64,000 nt of DNA from Winogradskyella eximia (GCF_003386165.1 NZ_QRDV01000002.1:62001-126000), one strand, 5' to 3'. Positions 8,211-16,695 are shown, counted from the stretch's first letter. Translations and numbers: made by a program. Notes: generated by a model from the sequence alone, not told the origin.

Positions 8211-8270
8211 ATTCTGCTTTGGTTTAGACTTCTTTTCTTTGATCTTGGAGTACTTTGTTTGAAATATATC

Positions 8271-8317
8271 TGTTCTATATACATCTTGACTAAAAAGTTG
8301 GAACACTCGAACTGACG
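8271..8317 (-). repeat. Short hairpin repeat (CAGTTCGAGTG family), reverse copy
   Basis: On the minus strand it reads CGTCAGTTCGAGTG, then a decayed CCCGAC/GTCGGG-type stem, then a degenerate TATCGAGAA end. It is the most diverged copy in the window. Confidence 0.7.
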
Positions 8318-8503
8318 TTGGGTTGCGTGTGTTTGCTTTATTGTTCTTTTTTATGGCTTACTTTCAATAGTATTCCTATTATTCTTTGAGATCTGTTAAG
8401 TCATTTATATGAAAGGTTAAATCTATCTTAATTGCTATCTATCCGCTAAATTGGTGTTTGAAAATCGTAACTTTATACTTCAAATTAATACGAAAAAATC
8501 ACC

Positions 8504-9598
8504 ATGAATACACAACCCTTATTAACACCCTATCATAAAAATATTACTTTAAAAAACCGTGTTGTTATGGCACCTATGACGCGTAGTCGTGCGGATAACA
8601 AAGAAAAAGTCGCTACAGACGATTTACAAGGTTTATATTATGAACAGCGTGCTTCGGCAGGTTTAATTATTACCGAAGGTTCTCAGGTTTCTAAGGAAGC
8701 TGTGGGCTATATTAATACTCCTGGTATTCACTCTAAAGCGCAAGTGGATGGGTGGAAAACGGTGACCAAACGTGTCCACGCTAAAGGAGGTACTATTTTT
8801 ATTCAGTTATGGCATGTTGGTCGTATTTCACATCCCGATTTTCATGATGGTGCGTTGCCAGTATCTGCGTCTGCTATCAATCCGAATGCCCAGTCTTTTA
8901 CTCCAAATGGTTTTAAAGATACCGTTACTCCAAAAGCGATGACGGCTGGAGATATTAAACGAACCATTAACGATTTTAAAAATGCGGCTGCTAATGCTGT
9001 GGAAGCTGGCTTTGATGGTATTGAGTTGCATTCGTCTAATGGGTATTTGTTTCAGCAGTTTTTTAATGGCTGTTCTAACACCAGAACGGATGCGTATGGT
9101 GGCTCTATTGAAAACAGAGCGCGTTTCTTTTTTGAAGTTTTAGACGCTATGAAAACCGTGATTCCACAAGAAAAAATTGGAGTACGTTTTAATCCGTCGT
9201 TACATGGGCTGTTTGGTATTACGGTAGATGAAGAGACCATTCCGACGTTTGAATATATTATTAAAAAACTGAATGACTATAATTTGGCTTATGTGCATTT
9301 GTCAGAACCGTTTACCGATGTTTCTGAGGTGCCGTTTGCTGTAACTGATATTGCTAAGCATTTTCGTCCGTTGTACAATGGAACACTGATGATTAATACT
9401 AATTTTGATCAGGAAAAAGGGAATAAGGTGCTAGCTGATGGTGATGCAGATTTAGTGGCTTATGGTAAGCCTTTTGTATCGAATCCGGATTTAGTGGAGC
9501 GTTTTGAGAAGCATTTAGAATTAGCGGAATGGGATAAGGATACGTTTTATACTCCTGGTAAAAAGGGGTATACGGATTATCCTTTTGCTTCTGAGTAA
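8504..9598 (+). CDS. Alkene reductase, Old Yellow Enzyme family (NemA-like)
   Basis: 364 residues of the FMN TIM-barrel OYE family: APMTRSRA near residue 26, QLWHVGRISHP at 101-111, HSSNGYLFQQF at 176-186 (substrate-binding His176 and Asn179 with the neighbouring Tyr181), and YGGSIENRARF. These enzymes use NAD(P)H to reduce activated C=C bonds and nitro compounds such as quinones, enones and N-ethylmaleimide. A TAACTTTA box at 8468-8475 may be the -7 element. The gene stands alone between repeat arrays, about 4 kb from a minus-strand group of electrophile-reducing enzymes with which it makes functional sense. Confidence 0.93.
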   Translation: MNTQPLLTPYHKNITLKNRVVMAPMTRSRADNKEKVATDDLQGLYYEQRASAGLIITEGSQVSKEAVGYINTPGIHSKAQVDGWKTVTKRVHAKGGTIFIQLWHVGRISHPDFHDGALPVSASAINPNAQSFTPNGFKDTVTPKAMTAGDIKRTINDFKNAAANAVEAGFDGIELHSSNGYLFQQFFNGCSNTRTDAYGGSIENRARFFFEVLDAMKTVIPQEKIGVRFNPSLHGLFGITVDEETIPTFEYIIKKLNDYNLAYVHLSEPFTDVSEVPFAVTDIAKHFRPLYNGTLMINTNFDQEKGNKVLADGDADLVAYGKPFVSNPDLVERFEKHLELAEWDKDTFYTPGKKGYTDYPFASE

Positions 9599-9697
9599 TT
9601 TTGGTTGGTTTTGATATTAGTATTGGCATTGTAGAGCTTTTGTTTTGCAATGCCTTTTTATTTGTTCTTTTAAGCTAATGTTTGTTTTAAAGAGCTT

Positions 9698-9751
9698 CGT
9701 CAGTTCGAGTGAATTTTACGATTGGAATGAGTGAAATTAGTATCGAGAACC
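9698..9751 (+). repeat. Short hairpin repeat (CAGTTCGAGTG family), forward copy
   Basis: CGTCAGTTCGAGTG at 9698-9711 and TATCGAGAAC at 9741-9750 bound the element. The central stem differs from the other copies (ATTTTACGATTGGAATGAGTG type). Confidence 0.8.
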
Positions 9752-9837
9752 TGTATTCTGATTTGTGTTTAGTTTTGATCGTGGTTCTTGTAATAATTCG
9801 ATGAGAAGATCGGGATATTTGATCTGTTGTTTTTCTG

Positions 9838-10091
9838 TGTTCATTTTGTCTTGACACAAACTGCAAAGCATATCATGAGTTCCAAAATAAACAATAGATT
9901 TATACGAATAAACGAACCAAAAAGTCAAAACGATTTGTTATGAAATTGCAAGCACCATTCGCTAATACTTTAATAAGTTGAGGTTTTTATAGACCTGTAT
10001 TTTCAATACTTGATATTGTAAATTAACTTTATTCTTAGCTCATTATTTCTGAAAATCGTTGGTTCCGACGCTGTCGGAATTGAGGAGTTGA
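9838..10091 (+). repeat. ~210-bp non-coding repeat, copy B, with a 51-bp extra segment
   Basis: Same order as copy A: GTTCATTTTGTCTTGACAC at the start and TTCCGACGCTGTCGGAA at 10063-10079. After GACACAAA it carries about 51 bp (9861-9911) absent from copies A and C, placed inside the TTGAC/GTCAA loop. Lies in the 696 bp gap downstream of the OYE gene. Confidence 0.85.
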
Positions 10092-10126
10092 TTATTTACT
10101 TGCTGTTTGTTTTTTTTCTTACTTCT

Positions 10127-10161
10127 CTTAACTCTTAACTCTTAACTCTTAACTTTTAACT
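10127..10161. repeat. 7-bp tandem repeat CTTAACT
   Basis: Four perfect units of CTTAACT (10127-10154) and one TTTAACT unit, following copy B. A simple-sequence tract in non-coding DNA. Confidence 0.85.
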
Positions 10162-10294
10162 CTGCTACTTCAGCAACCACATGATTTGAACAAAAAAAAT
10201 CAAAACCCAAAATAGCATTAATGAATTTAGCTATTACAATGGATTTTGATTGTTTATGATTTTTAGGATGACTACCCAATTAAGGTTTCGAAAA

Positions 10295-10582
10295 CTATTT
10301 TGTATTTTCAATATCTAGCTCAAGGTTTTCATTATGATCACTTCCTAAGCTATAGTGTTGATTTTCTTCATCAGGTTTTCTGTTATTAGATAATGGTTTT
10401 GAATTTTTACTGCCAGGAATATCTAAGTCTTTTGCAGCGAAATCGGGTTCGGTTGTACGATTTTTTAAGAGTTCGTCGTCACCATTGTCTTGTCTTAGGT
10501 TTCCTGATTTGTCTCCTAAAATCTTTTTATCTTCTTTTGTAATATCTGAATTGTATTGTGCTTTTTTGTCTTCGCTTTTCAT
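10295..10582 (-). CDS. Small hydrophilic protein, unknown (95 aa)
   Basis: 95 residues, very rich in Asp, Glu, Lys, Asn and Ser with no Cys or hydrophobic segment (for example KAQYNSDITKEDKKI and KDLDIPGSKNSKPLSNN), so predicted to be disordered. Similar low-complexity small proteins recur in Flavobacteriaceae near stress genes, but no named family is recognised. The gene is isolated between repeat copies B and C. Composition is protein-like (good Asp/Glu/Lys/Asn balance and a single clean ATG), which supports coding. Confidence 0.55.
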   Translation of the reverse strand: MKSEDKKAQYNSDITKEDKKILGDKSGNLRQDNGDDELLKNRTTEPDFAAKDLDIPGSKNSKPLSNNRKPDEENQHYSLGSDHNENLELDIENTK

Positions 10583-10745
10583 AACTTTTATTTTTTAAGA
10601 TGTATTCAAATTTAGAAATTACAAACTGTGGGTATTAACTGAGAAGAACAAAATCTTAATGGTTTTGCTAGTTATAGCTATGCTTTATGTAATTCTATAA
10701 AAAAAATAGGAATCACTAGAACTAATGTTTGATAAAATGTTTTTT

Positions 10746-10953
10746 ATATGTTCATTTTGCCTTGATGCAAAACGAACCAAAAAATCAAAACGATTTGTTA
10801 GGAAATCGCTAAAGCGCCATTCGCTAAGGCATTAATGATATAAGGTTTTTATTAGAACTATATTTTCAATACTTGATATTGTAAATTAACTTTGTGTTTA
10901 GCTCATTATTTCTGAAAATCGTTGGTTCCGACGTTGTCGGAATTTAGGACTTG
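10746..10953 (+). repeat. ~210-bp non-coding repeat, copy C
   Basis: Closely matches copy A over its whole length by eye, from ATATGTTCATTTTG to TTCCGACGTTGTCGGAA (10926-10942; one loop base differs). It occupies most of the 406 bp gap between the 95-aa protein and the next secreted unknown. Confidence 0.85.
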
Positions 10954-10988
10954 ATTCTTTGCTCACTGTTTTCTTTCTTGATAGATAC

Positions 10989-11573
10989 TTAATCCATTTT
11001 AAATCGGGTAATTATAGTCTGGGCGTTTAATTTTTCCCAAATAGCTTCGGTATATGGTTTTGGCGATATTTTAAATATTATAATAGTTTCTTCTGTGGCT
11101 TGATTAAATATTTGCTGTCCTAAAATGTAAGTGGTTATGACTTTACCAGTATGAAAACCATCAAAGAACGTGAGTTGTGCTTCATATTCAATTCCTTTTT
11201 CGGTTGTTATTGGTGCTTTAAATTCGGCTTTTGGCAAAGGAAACTCTTGTGCCCAATAATTCGGTTTCATCAGATGATCGAAGTAGTGGAGTAGGTTGTA
11301 TTCTAACTCGTATAATGGAATTTCTTGGTTTGTTTTCACCCTCCATGTTATAATTATAGACCAAAAGTCGTCGTGATTTTCTTTAGACCATTCTGGTGCA
11401 AAGGTTAATTCTTCGTAACCTTCTAAAGTGAGTTTTGGTGCCCATTCTATTGGGAATTTTATGATTTCCTTTCCCCAAGTACTATCGGCTTGTATGATAT
11501 ATGCTTCTTGTTGTTCTTGACTATGTACGGTGTGAAGTGTTAATAGCAGTAGAAATAAAAGCGTTTGTTTCAT
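10989..11573 (-). CDS. Secreted protein of unknown function
   Basis: 194 residues with a clear signal peptide (KQTLLFLLLLTLHTVHS, cleavage probably before QEQQEA). The mature region is rich in aromatic residues and acids (TLEGYEELTFAPEWSKENHD, WSIIITWRVKT) and includes FFDGFHTGKVITTYILGQQ. No catalytic motif or named domain is recognised. It is monocistronic, with repeats on both sides. It may be periplasmic or anchored at the outer membrane through a partner; there is no lipobox. Confidence 0.7.
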   Translation of the reverse strand: MKQTLLFLLLLTLHTVHSQEQQEAYIIQADSTWGKEIIKFPIEWAPKLTLEGYEELTFAPEWSKENHDDFWSIIITWRVKTNQEIPLYELEYNLLHYFDHLMKPNYWAQEFPLPKAEFKAPITTEKGIEYEAQLTFFDGFHTGKVITTYILGQQIFNQATEETIIIFKISPKPYTEAIWEKLNAQTIITRFKMD

Positions 11574-11671
11574 GATGTTTTATTTTTTCTAAAGTTATTG
11601 GAAATGCTTTTTAAAACGGCGTGGAGATTGTGAAAAAAGTGTGAAATTTTGATTTTGGTCGTTTTTCTATA

Positions 11672-11719
11672 GATTCTTGATACATCCCGAAGAAAACCTC
11701 GGGACATTCGAACAGACGT
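11672..11719 (-). repeat. Short hairpin repeat (CAGTTCGAGTG family), reverse copy
   Basis: Forward strand reads TTCTTGATACATCCCGA, then AACCTCGGGACATTCGAACAG. The CCCGA...TCGGG stem is kept. It lies in the 223 bp gap before the EamA gene, followed by a pyrimidine-rich tract. Confidence 0.75.
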
Positions 11720-11796
11720 CCTTGCTTCTTTGTCACTGTGCTACTTCTAACTTCTCTATTCTCTCTTCTATATTCTATGTTCTGTATTCAAACTCC

Positions 11797-12699
11797 TCAA
11801 TTAGAATATAAAATTAGAAAGACGCCAATCATAATTCCTGCTAGAGGGACTAACTTTTTGCGTTTATTCTGCTCTTTAAAGACTAAACCACCAACGACTA
11901 CGGCTATTAATATTTGACTTCGTTTAATGGCTGATAATAGCATAATTAAGGCATCAGGATCTTGCAAGGCTTTAAAATAGAAGTAATCTGCGGCTTGCAA
12001 TAAAATACCAACTGCTATAATGGACCAGCGGAATTTAAAGGCTTTTCGTTTTTCGGCATAAGGAAACCATGTGATCGTTAGTATAACAAGTAGAATCAAT
12101 ATGGTGTATAGGCAAAACCAGAATTGTAAGGTTTGTGGGTTAAGGCTAAGGTTTTGAATTAAGAATTTATCGTATAAACCACTGGAAGCACCTAGAAACG
12201 TCGCTCCAATGATAGCGAAGATCCATTTGTTGCGTTTAAAATTAATGCCTTCTTTCTTTCCTATTTTAGAGTAAAGCATGACTGAGAAAATGATAAGGAA
12301 AAAGCCTATCCACTGTAAGGGACTGGGTTTTTCTTGATAAATTAAAATCGCCCCAATAAAGGTGAAAAACGGTCCTGCTGAACGAATAGGTGTGACAATA
12401 GTAATCGGCAAATGCTTTAAGGCTTGGTAAGCTAATATCCAAGAACTCGCCATAATCGCTGATTTTATAAAGATAAAACCATGAGTTTGCCACGAAATCT
12501 TTTGAAAATTATAACCGTGCTCCAACGCATAATCTGGATAAAAGATAGACAATCCATAAAATACAGCAACAAATAAAAAGCCACTAGAAACGGTACCTAA
12601 AAGGACAGGAAACACTTCGTTCCCTTGTACAGCATGTTTTTTACATAAGTTGTGTAATCCTAAAAAAAGAGCGGCTAATAAGCCTAAATACATCCACAT
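11797..12699 (-). CDS. EamA/DMT family transporter
   Basis: 300 residues with about ten hydrophobic spans in two homologous halves, the drug/metabolite transporter layout. Typical marks are VTPIRSAGPFFTFIGAILIYQEKPSPLQWIGF at the end of the first half (Pro-Ile-Arg and the 'E.....QW.G' signature) and the parallel VVGGLVFKEQNKRKKLVPL at the end of the second. The inner-membrane protein probably exports an unidentified metabolite. It lies 50 bp downstream of the ThiE-like gene on the same strand and could be cotranscribed, which weakly hints at a thiamine- or pyrimidine-related substrate. Confidence 0.88.
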   Translation of the reverse strand: MWMYLGLLAALFLGLHNLCKKHAVQGNEVFPVLLGTVSSGFLFVAVFYGLSIFYPDYALEHGYNFQKISWQTHGFIFIKSAIMASSWILAYQALKHLPITIVTPIRSAGPFFTFIGAILIYQEKPSPLQWIGFFLIIFSVMLYSKIGKKEGINFKRNKWIFAIIGATFLGASSGLYDKFLIQNLSLNPQTLQFWFCLYTILILLVILTITWFPYAEKRKAFKFRWSIIAVGILLQAADYFYFKALQDPDALIMLLSAIKRSQILIAVVVGGLVFKEQNKRKKLVPLAGIMIGVFLILYSN

Positions 12700-12749
12700 A
12701 TTGGACTATATATTTTAGTAGTTAATTGAAGGAAAGAAGTAGGGTTTAT

Positions 12750-13391
12750 TTACTCAAACGTGTGACGAATCTCACCCGTTGCAGATGCTTTTAGTAACTG
12801 ATTGAATAGTTTTATGCTGTCAAAATTTTCAGTGATGGCATCAGAAACTGCAATCCCAGAAATACCAGTTTCTAAAATATCGGTCACATCATCTGTAGTG
12901 ATATCACCAAAACCGATAATTGGTTTTTCTGTTATTAAAGCATTACTTATAGCCGTATAGCCACTTAAACCTAAAGCTTTAGTTGAACTATCATTAGCTG
13001 ATAATCTAAAGGGTTCTAAAATAATATAATCGCTATTTTTGGCTATTAATGTTTCACAATCTTGCAAAGTGTTTGCCGTGCCACCAATAATTTGCCAGCT
13101 GTATAAATGTGGTCTGACTACAGTAGGGCAGATGTCTGATTTTTCTAAATGTACACCTTCTGCTTTTACGTCTTTAGCTATTTTATAATTACCATTGATG
13201 ATTAATCGTGTTTGAAAATGAAAGGTGATGTCTCGAGCTGCTTTGGCGATCTCTAAATATTTAGCATCCGAAACATCTGTAAGATGTAATTGTACTAATT
13301 CTGCGCCAGATGTACATGCCTTTTGAATGTTTTCTAAATGCGCTTCGGGAGTGTTTCCTTGAGATATGTAATGTAGTTTAGATATAATCAT
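12750..13391 (-). CDS. Thiamine-phosphate synthase-like (ThiE/TenI family) protein
   Basis: 213 residues of the ThiE/TenI TIM barrel: AELVQLHL where ThiE has 'vQlR.K', RLIINGNYKIAKDVKAEGVH for 'LiINDr.diA....adGvH', SDYIILEPFRLSANDSSTK for the phosphate loop, PIIGFGDIT and GISGIAVSDAI. Several catalytic positions are altered: no Lys after QLHL, and NGN replaces NDR. ThiE joins the HMP and thiazole moieties; TenI-type paralogues isomerise the thiazole product. With these changes and no other thiamine genes nearby, a ThiE-like paralogue is safer than a named ThiE. Confidence 0.8.
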   Translation of the reverse strand: MIISKLHYISQGNTPEAHLENIQKACTSGAELVQLHLTDVSDAKYLEIAKAARDITFHFQTRLIINGNYKIAKDVKAEGVHLEKSDICPTVVRPHLYSWQIIGGTANTLQDCETLIAKNSDYIILEPFRLSANDSSTKALGLSGYTAISNALITEKPIIGFGDITTDDVTDILETGISGIAVSDAITENFDSIKLFNQLLKASATGEIRHTFE

Positions 13392-13541
13392 TTTTGTTGT
13401 TCTTGGTAATTGAGCATTCTATTAAAACGCGGCGCAAAAATACAAATGTTTAGTTGCGTAGGTGATGAATATAGTATAGAAATGGTGTGTTCTTTAATAC
13501 TAGAACTTATAAATGGAATTCTAAGGTCTTTATAGACAAAT

Positions 13542-13576
13542 AAAAAAAGCCTGCAAACATAATGTTATACAGGCTT
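13542..13576 (-). terminator. Rho-independent terminator after the DJ-1/PfpI gene
   Basis: On the minus strand AAGCCTG...CAGGCTT closes a stem with an AT-rich loop and is followed by seven T's. It ends the minus-strand run that begins at the TetR gene. Confidence 0.85.
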
Positions 13577-13605
13577 CTCGCTATTAATCAATTTAGGGGA
13601 ATTGA

Positions 13606-14403
13606 CTATTTTAATGCTTCTAATAACTTTTCTGCTACTAATTCTGAGGATGCTGGATTCTGTCCTGTAATAAGATTACCATCTTGAATAGCATAAGCTG
13701 CCCAAGCGTCTGCGTTAGAATAAAACGCACCGTTTTCGATAAGCATATCTTCTACTAGGATTGGTACTACCTCAGTTAAACCCACTTGTGTTTCTTCTAA
13801 ATTAGAAAATCCGGTTACTTTTTTACCTTTAACAAGTCTTGTGCCATCAGAATTTTTAACATCTTTTAGAGCTGCAGGAGCATGACATACAAAAGCGATT
13901 GGTTTTTTCTGGTTATTGAACTTTTCGATTAAAGCAATAGAGGTGTTGTCGTTTGCTAAATCCCATAATGGTCCATGACCTCCTGGATAAAATACGGCAT
14001 CAAAATCATCAGCGTTGATATCCGATAATTTTTTAGTGTTTGCTATTTTATCTTTTGCTTCTGTATCCTTATTAAAACGCTCAGTAGCTGCAGTAGCTGC
14101 ATCTGGTCCATCACTAGCTGGATCTATTGGAGCAGCACCTCCTTTTGGTGTTGCCAATGTAATGGTCGCTCCTTTATCTAATAAGGTGTAATATGGACTT
14201 GCGAATTCTTCCACCCAAAATCCTGTTTTCTTTCCTGTATCTCCTAATTTATCGTGAGATGTTAATACGAATAATACCTTCATGTTCTTTTCTGTTTTTA
14301 ATTCTTTTTGTGCTTCTGAAACGGTTTCAGAAGCGGTATGCTCTTTACAACTAAACGCTGTAATTAAAGTTAGAATAACTACTATAGTTTGTAGTGTTTT
14401 CAT
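13606..14403 (-). CDS. DJ-1/PfpI family lipoprotein (Hsp31/glyoxalase III-like)
   Basis: 265 residues from the Met at 14403: a lipoprotein signal (LTLITAFSC, acylated Cys19) followed by a type-1 glutamine-amidotransferase-like domain. GFWVEEFASPYY gives the conserved Glu65 and FVCHAPAAL the nucleophilic Cys173 and His174, the triad of Hsp31/Glx3-type DJ-1 proteins that convert methylglyoxal to lactate. The frame continues upstream to 14490, but that part is the translation of a hairpin repeat, so the lipoprotein start is preferred. Being an exported lipoprotein is unusual for this group. It is the last gene of a minus-strand run of aldehyde- and electrophile-handling enzymes. Confidence 0.87.
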   Translation of the reverse strand: MKTLQTIVVILTLITAFSCKEHTASETVSEAQKELKTEKNMKVLFVLTSHDKLGDTGKKTGFWVEEFASPYYTLLDKGATITLATPKGGAAPIDPASDGPDAATAATERFNKDTEAKDKIANTKKLSDINADDFDAVFYPGGHGPLWDLANDNTSIALIEKFNNQKKPIAFVCHAPAALKDVKNSDGTRLVKGKKVTGFSNLEETQVGLTEVVPILVEDMLIENGAFYSNADAWAAYAIQDGNLITGQNPASSELVAEKLLEALK

Positions 14404-14417
14404 TAATATAAAATCTA

Positions 14418-14490
14418 ATGTCAGTTTGAGGGTTGAGAAATCTGTTCTCGATATATCCCGACGGAAAAGTCGGGCTACTCGAACTGACAT
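14418..14490 (-). repeat. Short hairpin repeat with inverted ends, between Fe-ADH and DJ-1 genes
   Basis: ATGTCAGTTTGAG (14418-14430) and CTCGAACTGACAT (14478-14490) are inverted copies. Inside lie GTTCTCGATATAT and a perfect CCCGAC/GTCGGG stem (14457-14474). It separates the last gene from the rest of the presumed operon. Confidence 0.85.
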
Positions 14491-14501
14491 ATCGTTTAAA
14501 A

Positions 14502-15662
14502 TTAGTACGCCATTTTTACAATTTTCTCTACCTTATCTGGAGATAAAGTCTGGTGCTCGCCTAATGTTTTCCAACCACGATCAGTAAAACGTTTTGCTAT
14601 TTCTTCAGCTGTACCTTCGTAATCGTCTGTATAATCTGATAATTTGGTGTCGATACCTAATTCATGGAAAAAAGCTGTTGTTCTTTCAATAGCTGCATAA
14701 GCCTTATCATCTGTGCTTCCTTCAGTAATATTCCAAACGCGTTCTGCATACTGTGCTAGTTTTTCTTTCTTTGCTTCAAAATTAAATTTGTAATGGCTTG
14801 GTGCGATTATGGCTAAAGTACGCGCATGATCGATACCAAATAACGCTGTTAACTCATGTCCCATCGCATGAACAGCCCAATCATTTGGTACACCTTTTTG
14901 AATTAATCCGTTTAAGGCCATAGTACAACTCCACATAAAGTTAGAGGCTGCTTTATAATCTGTAGGATCTTTCAATACTTTCGGTGCCACCTCAATGATG
15001 GTTTGTAAAATGCTTTCAGCGAAACGATCTTGTAGCAACGCACCAATAGGATATGTCATGTATTGTTCTAAAACATGGGTAAATGAATCCATTAATCCAT
15101 TGGCTAATTGACGTTCTGGAATCGATGCTATCACTTGAGGATCTAATATGGAGAACTCAGGAAATAAACCAGGTCCACCCATGGTACGTTTCTCTTTAGT
15201 TTCTGCTCTTGTAATTACAGCACCAGAATTCATTTCAGATCCTGTAGCAGGAAGGGTTAAAACGGTTCCGAAAGGCATTCCTTTTTCGGTTCTAATATTT
15301 TGGGTTAAAATATCCCAAGGTGTATCACCTTCATATAATGCTGCAGCTGATAAAAATTTGGTGCCATCAATTACAGATCCACCACCAACGGCTAATAAGT
15401 ACGTAATGTTTTCGTCATTAATCACTTTTAAAGCCTCCATTAACTTAGCGTATTCTGGATTTGCAGGAATTCCACCAAATTCAACAACGTCTACTTTAGA
15501 TAAGGCTGTTTTTACCTGATCGTAAATACCGTTTTTCTTAATACTTCCGCCTCCATAAAGCAATAATACTTTGGCATCTTTAGGTATTTCGTTTTCTAGT
15601 TTTTCTATCGTGTCCTTTCCAAAAATTATTTTGGTAGGGTTTTTAAATTCAAAATTATTCAT
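14502..15662 (-). CDS. Iron-containing alcohol dehydrogenase (YqhD/butanol dehydrogenase-like)
   Basis: 386 residues of group III metal-dependent ADH. The N-terminal Rossmann part has VLLLYGGGSIKKNGIYDQV and GGGSVIDGTK, the latter the NADPH-type signature of YqhD/Bdh. The iron site is built from DSFTHVLEQY and HAMGHELTALFGIDHARTL, with Asp and three His residues. YqhD-like enzymes reduce short and toxic aldehydes (acrolein, glyoxal, malondialdehyde) to alcohols with NADPH. It sits 21 bp downstream of the MDR reductase gene, so it is cotranscribed with it; a hairpin repeat follows on the other side. Confidence 0.93.
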   Translation of the reverse strand: MNNFEFKNPTKIIFGKDTIEKLENEIPKDAKVLLLYGGGSIKKNGIYDQVKTALSKVDVVEFGGIPANPEYAKLMEALKVINDENITYLLAVGGGSVIDGTKFLSAAALYEGDTPWDILTQNIRTEKGMPFGTVLTLPATGSEMNSGAVITRAETKEKRTMGGPGLFPEFSILDPQVIASIPERQLANGLMDSFTHVLEQYMTYPIGALLQDRFAESILQTIIEVAPKVLKDPTDYKAASNFMWSCTMALNGLIQKGVPNDWAVHAMGHELTALFGIDHARTLAIIAPSHYKFNFEAKKEKLAQYAERVWNITEGSTDDKAYAAIERTTAFFHELGIDTKLSDYTDDYEGTAEEIAKRFTDRGWKTLGEHQTLSPDKVEKIVKMAY

Positions 15663-15683
15663 CTTTTTTCTTTTTTATATTAT

Positions 15684-16682
15684 TTATAATTCAACTACCA
15701 TTTTCCCTTTGTTTTTGCCTTCGAATAAATCGATAAACGCACTTGGAATGTTATCAAAACCTTTAACAATCGTTTCTGAATAGGTTAGTTTGTCTTCTGC
15801 TAACCATGTTGATAATTGTTTCATGGCTTCTGGGAATTTGTCCGTATAGTTAGACACAATAAACCCTTGCATTAAGGCACTGTTTTTTACTAAGAACGGT
15901 TGTACGCTCAAGCTTTTTGGTGCCTCTGTATTATTGTAAACTGAAATAGCTCCACAAACAATGATTCGTGCGAGTCTATTAATATTCACTAGAACCGCAT
16001 CTGAAATTGGACCTCCAACATTATCGAAATAGATATCTACACCATTTGGTGCTGCTTCTGCGATGGCAGCTTTCATGTCTTTTGTGGTTTTATAATTGAT
16101 ACCAGCGTCAAAACCGAATTTGCTTTTTAAAAGCTCTATTTTTTCATCTGTTCCAGCGATACCAATCACTTTCAATCCTAGGATTTTTCCAATTTGTCCT
16201 ACGACAGATCCAACTGCTCCAGCTGCTCCAGAAACTACTAATGTTTCTCTTGCTTTCGGTTTTCCAATTTCGGTTAATCCTGTGTAAGCTGTTAAACCTG
16301 TCATGCCTAAAATCCCTAAATAAGCTGATAGTGGTGCTTTTGACGGATCAACTTTAGTTAATCCTTCTCCGTTAGAGATTTGTATCGTTTGCCAGTTTAA
16401 CATGCCAGAAACAAAATCTCCAGCCTTAAACTTGTCGTTTTTAGATTCGAGTACTTTAGCAATTACGCCAGACTGAATTGGTTTATTCAGTTGGAATGGT
16501 GGTACATATGATTTGGCATCACTCATTCGTCCTCGTAAATAAGGATCTACAGAAACGTATTTGGTTTCTAATAGTAATTCTCCTTGGTTTACTGTGTTTT
16601 CAGATTCCTCTGTTTTAAATTCGAAATCTGACATTGAAGGTTTTCCTTCAGGTCTGTTTTTTAATAAAATTGTCTTTGTCAT
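15684..16682 (-). CDS. NADP-dependent MDR oxidoreductase (CurA/LTB4 dehydrogenase-like)
   Basis: 332 residues of the medium-chain reductase family without the structural zinc loop. Marks are YVSVDPYLRGRMSD near residue 45, GMTGLTAYTGL, the nucleotide-binding VSGAAGAVGSVVGQIGKILG and DIYFDNVGG. This is the prostaglandin reductase / alkenal double-bond reductase branch, which reduces alpha,beta-unsaturated aldehydes and ketones with NADPH. It is 13 bp downstream of the nitroreductase gene and 21 bp upstream of Fe-ADH, so it is part of the operon. The activity complements YqhD-like aldehyde reduction. Confidence 0.92.
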   Translation of the reverse strand: MTKTILLKNRPEGKPSMSDFEFKTEESENTVNQGELLLETKYVSVDPYLRGRMSDAKSYVPPFQLNKPIQSGVIAKVLESKNDKFKAGDFVSGMLNWQTIQISNGEGLTKVDPSKAPLSAYLGILGMTGLTAYTGLTEIGKPKARETLVVSGAAGAVGSVVGQIGKILGLKVIGIAGTDEKIELLKSKFGFDAGINYKTTKDMKAAIAEAAPNGVDIYFDNVGGPISDAVLVNINRLARIIVCGAISVYNNTEAPKSLSVQPFLVKNSALMQGFIVSNYTDKFPEAMKQLSTWLAEDKLTYSETIVKGFDNIPSAFIDLFEGKNKGKMVVEL

Positions 16683-16695
16683 GATTCTTTACTTT

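Noticed and set aside
3267-8475. TAACTTTA before csbD, the OYE gene and the hexose kinase, as a stress-sigma promoter
   Set aside because: TAnnTTTA also occurs before several unrelated genes here, so it is better read as an ordinary variant of the -7 box.
9737-9928. A 63-codon minus-strand frame
   Set aside because: It lies across the hairpin repeat and non-coding repeat copy B and has no protein-like features.
10127-10161. CTTAACT repeats as a CRISPR-like array
   Set aside because: The unit is 7 bp with no spacers; it is simple-sequence DNA.
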